NCBI RefSeq assembly: GCF_964355755.1
Contig: NC_092674.1
Span: 26,400,001-26,464,000, forward strand
Source: Antedon mediterranea
Lineage: Eukaryota; Echinodermata; Crinoidea; Comatulida; Antedonidae
Reading direction: 5' to 3'
Length of the DNA: 64,000 nucleotides
Shown here: one piece after another, positions 59,709 to 64,000 of the stretch
Layout of the letters: every line of letters begins with the position of its first letter
Numbering within the stretch: position 1 is the first letter of the stretch
Position numbers and translations under genes: made by a program
The notes under the pieces: model-generated
Database searches by the model: none
Seen by the model: only the letters and a program-made list of their open reading frames with translations
What the model was told of the DNA's origin: nothing

Positions 59709-62280
59709 TTATATTACTACGTCTCCAACTTTTCTCCCTTTTGGTAAACATTTACGAAGTAACATAAAGACAAATTCGACAATCTCAATGATTGTCATTA
59801 AACTCATTCCACATAGCAATCCCATCAAGCCACCAATGTCACCTTCAAAATAAATAGTCAATGTTGAATTATTAATAACAAATATAATAATAGTTTAAGT
59901 AAAGACATGGAAGATAGGAACGCCTACTTGTTAAACTTTTACGTTTTACTGCACAGATTTGATAACTGAATGGATACCACGATGATAATTGTATAACTTG
60001 AGTGTGGGATGGCTTGGCGCTGGAAAGCTAAGTATTTGGTTAGATATTTGGCGCTACACTGACTTTCATAACACATCATCTGATCCTTGATGCGCTTGCG
60101 ATTTGTTATCTATATGGATTTTTGTTTTTGCTCATCAATAATTACTACTGTTAGGCATGGTTTAAATTAATTGATGGTCTTTATTGGCCGTCTCCTATCT
60201 TTGTTAAAAATATATACCCAAAGATAAAACTTACAGAGTAGCTTGATTGAAGAATACACTGGAACTTGTTCTGCAATTTCATAACTTATATCTTCGTAAT
60301 ACAGATACATGTCGAGGTAGTTCTTTCTAAAAATATAAATATATATAATTGTATTAACTTATTGTATAAGTGATGTAGGTCTTTTCAAAAAAAAAGCCGC
60401 ATCCGCTGTAGGTCAACATATTCTGATTCTTTTTCATAACACATAAACGAACTTCCACACACAACTTTACACATAATTATGAATTAATAAATATAATAAG
60501 GTTAGTAGATATTTTGATTTTATCATGCGGAATCCAACAATGGACACTTTTGTGTTCAGATCATCATGTATGCTAGACGCCACAAACAGATAGTAATATC
60601 TTACTTTATCGTCTCTGTGGACTGATGCAAATGGTGCTCGAGATGTTCCAGAAAGTGATCCCCCGGCCATAAGGCAGACGATACTTTAGTGGAGTATTCC
60701 TTATAGTGGCATGCAGTCCGACATTTGCAGTGCATCTTTGTTTGTAAAAGATTTTCTATTAAATACATTTAAACATTAGTTAATAAGGTTTAATACATTT
60801 TCTACATACATAAAAAACTAAAACTAGGCCTTTCGTCAAATTTTGATTTCACATACCTGCCTCTGGTACTACACATTCGACCGCCTCATCTACAGTACAG
60901 TTCCTCTGGTTCAAATACCCTAAAATAGTTATACAAAAAACTCTTTCAGCACTGTTAATGTTACATAAGAAAATACATTATACACCTAATTAATGGTTTA
61001 ATTAATCCTTAAAACTTATCTGGATAGGTCATTATACCTTACATGGATACGACGTCAAAGCTTACCTGGATACGTCGTTAAAGCTTACCTGGATACTTCA
61101 TTCAAGTTTACCTGGATACTTCGTTAAAACTTACCTGGATACTTCATTCAAGCTTACCTGAACGTGTCAATACAGCGTACCTAGATACTGTACGTCGTTA
61201 TATCTTACCTGGATACGTCAGTATACTGTAGCTTACTGTACGTACCTGGATACGTCATGAAGCTTACCTAGATACATCATTGTAGCTTACGTACCTGGAT
61301 ACGTCATGTTAGCGTACCTGGATAGAAAGCATGACGACATCCACATTTTACATATAGTACATCAGCAATGCATTCTTCTTCGCATATTTATTGGGTATAA
61401 ACGTCAGAGTACTTTACACCATTATCTACACATTCTGATGGATATGGTTTCTTGAGTGATTTATACTAAAGTATATTAACAATATGTAAAATTGGCTAAC
61501 GTATAATTTATATTATTTTTGTTTTTGGTTAAAAATCTAAAATGAGAAACGATCATCAATCAATATTATGGTAATTTGTGATATTTGTATATTACTGAAA
61601 AAAAGCTAGATAACTCACAAGTGTTTTTCGAAATGCAACCAATGTTTCGTAACCAGGAGAAAGTGCAAAACCAAAATGTCTAACAAGAGGGCGCTCTCCT
61701 TTGCTATGTACTAGCATCTGGAATTGACAAATTAATTGTGTAAAACCTTGTTTAGAATAGTCATGAAACAAAGTTGTCATAAGAAAAGTGTTATAAAATT
61801 ACCTTAAATCCTGCAGCAGAATTGGCTCCATGTGTATATTCATTTTGTTCGACATTTAATCTCAAGTACAAGCCTCTAGATTTCCCAGACTTCTGCACCG
61901 TAAGCCGTCGGCGGTTACTCTTATGATTAAATGTATAACAAACTCCAAAATCCGTCGTCATAGCGGTTGTAAAATTCAAAGGTCCGCATTTCTCGTACAG
62001 TTCCCACGTGCAAAGCTCAATTGCGCCTTCTACTGTGTGCGCAGTCTTACGAAGTAAGTCCTCTGCGACGACAGTTTGTGCTATTTTGAGAGTTATCAGT
62101 GGTAAATATATCAATACCATCTTCGACTAATCCGAAGAAACTACTTAACATAAGCTGTTCATGTTGCCTGGTTACCGAAAGTCTCATCTCATAACATCGA
62201 CAGGGGTTCGGGTGTCGAGGCTCACCATGGTTCTGGTAGTAAAACGAGTCTTGTCGGATAAGGAGGTCCAGTGTACACAT
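59709..62280 (-). pseudogene. Decayed DEG/ENaC channel 3
   Basis: Recognisable exons: about 62280-61803 (partial ectodomain), 61619-61717, 61318-61465, 60857-60919, 60605-60755, 60235-60326, 59709-59842. Four have exactly the lengths of channel gene 1 exons (99, 148, 151, 92) with the same phases. Breaks: an in-frame TAA at 61388-61390 (YTQ then stop then ICEEEC, aligned without gaps to YTVEACQTEC in gene 1); a frameshift at about 62060-62095, where homology passes from one frame (TDNSQNS) to another (AEDLLRKTAHTVEG); and no HG motif or TM1 in the window. The filter in TM2 is Gly-Met-Ser (LLCGMSLMT), not Gly-Ala-Ser. Still visible are FGVCYTFNH, LNVEQNEYTHG, KCGCRHAFYPG and CKCRTACH. An upstream exon beyond 64000 cannot be excluded. 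Most likely a pseudogene. Confidence 0.8.
61015..61320. repeat. 23-bp array of splice-donor-like units
   Basis: About 13 degenerate units of CTTACCTGGATACGTCGTTAAAG. On the minus strand most units read ATCCAGGTAAG, ATCCAGGTACG or a close variant, a consensus 5' splice site. The array abuts the real donor of exon 61318-61465, which reads TATCCAG then GTACGC. It appears to be an amplified exon-intron boundary. Confidence 0.85.
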
Positions 62281-62335
62281 CTGGTTCATGTGTACACATC
62301 TGGTTCATGTGTACACATCTGGTTCATGTGTACGT
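62278..62335. repeat. 19-bp tandem repeat, three copies
   Basis: Three copies of TGTACACATCTGGTTCATG in a row, at the point where channel 3 homology ends. Confidence 0.9.
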
Positions 62336-62344
62336 TAAGAACCT

Positions 62345-63003
62345 AGTACATCTTTCGAGACAAGTAGGGGTTTACCCTGGTGTACTAGTACATCACAGCC
62401 ACTGATCATTACTGGGCCCTCTGGGAGACCAGTTGTTGAGGAGTCGCCCAGTTGAGAGGTCACCCAGTATAAATAAAATATTTAAATTCAATTCGAATTC
62501 TAATGAATTAACAAAGCATGTACTGTACTAGGCTCTGTATGAAATGCGATTTCTTAGTGAGAATACGATTAACACCATGAAGCGTAGTTTCTGGCATACA
62601 AAATCTTCAAAATGTTCTAATTCGCTATTTTTCTCCTCTCTTTCCTTCGATAAATTATCTTTACTCTCGGGATACATTCTGTATTATAGTTTATTTTATG
62701 TCTTTCAATCGACCTGTAGTGCTGATCAGCTGTAGGGAGCAACTGACCTCATGAAATCCATCCACCGGTCGTGATCAACGACATTCATTTTCATTTGTTA
62801 AATTTAAATATTTTTCAACCAATCACTTTCACTCACGCGTGGGAATTACCATGAATCGTTATTTCAGACAAATTAAACATCAATACAATAAGCAAATATA
62901 TAAAAACAAAACATAATTATTGTATTCAAAGTATTGTATTTTAGCCTATTCTACAAGGTGTTCGTTAGCCTATCATTTTCGTTGGAAGTAAGTTGATGTA
63001 GAA
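62345..63003. repeat. 659-bp direct repeat, copy 1
   Basis: Begins AGTACATCTTTCGAGACAAG and ends near GAAGTAAGTTGATGTAGA. It contains TATAAATAAAA at about 62470 and an open frame of 63 codons without recognisable similarity. Copy 2 lies 997 bp downstream and differs at only about five visible positions. Confidence 0.9.
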
Positions 63004-63341
63004 GCATTAGCAATTAGGATCTTTATTCTTCTGTCGTGGAATTAATACAAAAATTAAGAGAATGATAAAGAATAAGAGATGAACAAGTAATAAAGTCTGA
63101 TAGATGGAAAAATGATACAAAACGAACAAGAAGTTTTGTTTGAAGAAGAATTCTGTCTGTAGTAAAGAGCTAGAATGGCCTGATATTGGGTTACAAGTAT
63201 GTTTAACCTGAAACGGAGATTATAACGATTATTAACCTCTTTCTTGGAACTATAAGTATATTATTAGTATTTAATAGAATTTATATTTCGTTGTTTGTTG
63301 TATTGAATTGATTTTACTCTATTAACGTCTAATTGTACATC

Positions 63342-64000
63342 AGTACATCTTTCGAGACGAGTAGGGGTTTACCCTGGTGTACTAGTACATCACAGCCACT
63401 GATCATTACTGGGGCCTCTGGGAGACCAGTTGTTGAGGAGTCGCCCAGTTGAGAGGTCACCCAGTATAAATAAAATATTTAAATTCAATTCGAATTCTAA
63501 TGAATTAACAAAGCATGTACTGTACTAGGCTCTGTATGAAATGCGATTTCTTAGTGAGAATACGATTAACACCATGAAGCGTAGTTTCTGGCATACAAAA
63601 TCTTCAAAATGTTCTAATTCGCTATTTTTCTCCTCTCTTTCCTTCGATAAATTATCTTTACTCTCGGGATACATTCTGTATTATAGTTTATTTTATGTCT
63701 TTCAATCGACCTGTAGTGCTGGTCAGCTGTAGGGAGCAACTGACCTCATGAAATCCATCCACCGGTCGTGATCAACGACATTCATTTTCATTTGTTAAAT
63801 TTAAATATTTTTCAACCAATCACTTTCACTCACTCGTGGGAATTACCATGAATCGTTATTTCAGACAAATTAAACATCAATACAATAAGCAAATATATAA
63901 AAACAAAACAAATTATTGTATTCAAAGTATTGTATTTTAGCCTATTCTACAAGGTGTTCGTTAGCCTATCATTTTCGTTGGAAGTAAGTTGATGTAGATG
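63342..64000. repeat. 659-bp direct repeat, copy 2
   Basis: Same sequence as 62345-63003, running to the window edge, so its true end may lie outside. The 338 bp between copies (63004-63341) is AT-rich with no recognised feature. Confidence 0.9.

Noticed and set aside
61015-61320. CRISPR-like array of short repeats
   Set aside because: Animal genome, degenerate 23-bp head-to-tail units without distinct spacers; explained as donor-site amplification.
62544-63732. Two 63-codon open frames differing at one residue
   Set aside because: They are the same segment of the 659-bp direct repeat; no similarity recognised.

Overview
This window is animal nuclear DNA: AT-rich, intron-rich and crowded with short inverted-repeat transposons and minisatellites. 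All recognisable host genes lie on the minus strand, with GT-AG introns whose phases agree from exon to exon. The palindrome TAGGCCTA is scattered through the non-coding DNA. Together with a tandem DEG/ENaC family and THAP-type transposons, this suggests a marine invertebrate deuterostome, perhaps an echinoderm. The species cannot be fixed from the sequence.

Layout from left to right. 1-3.8 kb: the first two coding exons of a secreted protein that starts with histidine after signal-peptide cleavage (lytic polysaccharide monooxygenase-like); the rest lies off the left edge. 3.8-13 kb: no gene found; minisatellites and nested MITEs. 13.0-31.9 kb: a complete 13-exon Na+/Cl- dependent amino-acid transporter of the SLC6 family, glycine-transporter-like, 625 residues. 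33.4-42.2 kb: a complete 8-exon DEG/ENaC (ASIC-like) channel of 513 residues. 44.3-57.6 kb: a second 8-exon DEG/ENaC channel of 465 residues. 59.7-62.3 kb: a third, decayed DEG/ENaC copy with an in-frame stop and a frameshift. 62.3-64 kb: two nearly identical 659-bp direct repeats.

The most notable object is a 6.3-kb DNA transposon (47304-53619) inside an intron of the second channel gene. It has inverted terminal repeats of about 480 bp and two convergent genes: a seven-exon THAP-domain, Kolobok-type transposase with one homopolymer frameshift and a lost zinc ligand, and an intact two-exon gene for a 214-residue stand-alone protein resembling the cytoplasmic C-terminal zinc domain of the P2X7 receptor. 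The transposon sits inside an older non-LTR reverse-transcriptase fragment, and the interrupted reading frame fixes its ends.

Functionally, the SLC6 transporter and the DEG/ENaC channels are plasma-membrane proteins that use or carry sodium. Nothing in the sequence shows that they act together beyond being neighbours. The three channel copies are clearly a tandem family: equivalent exons have equal or similar lengths and the same phases.
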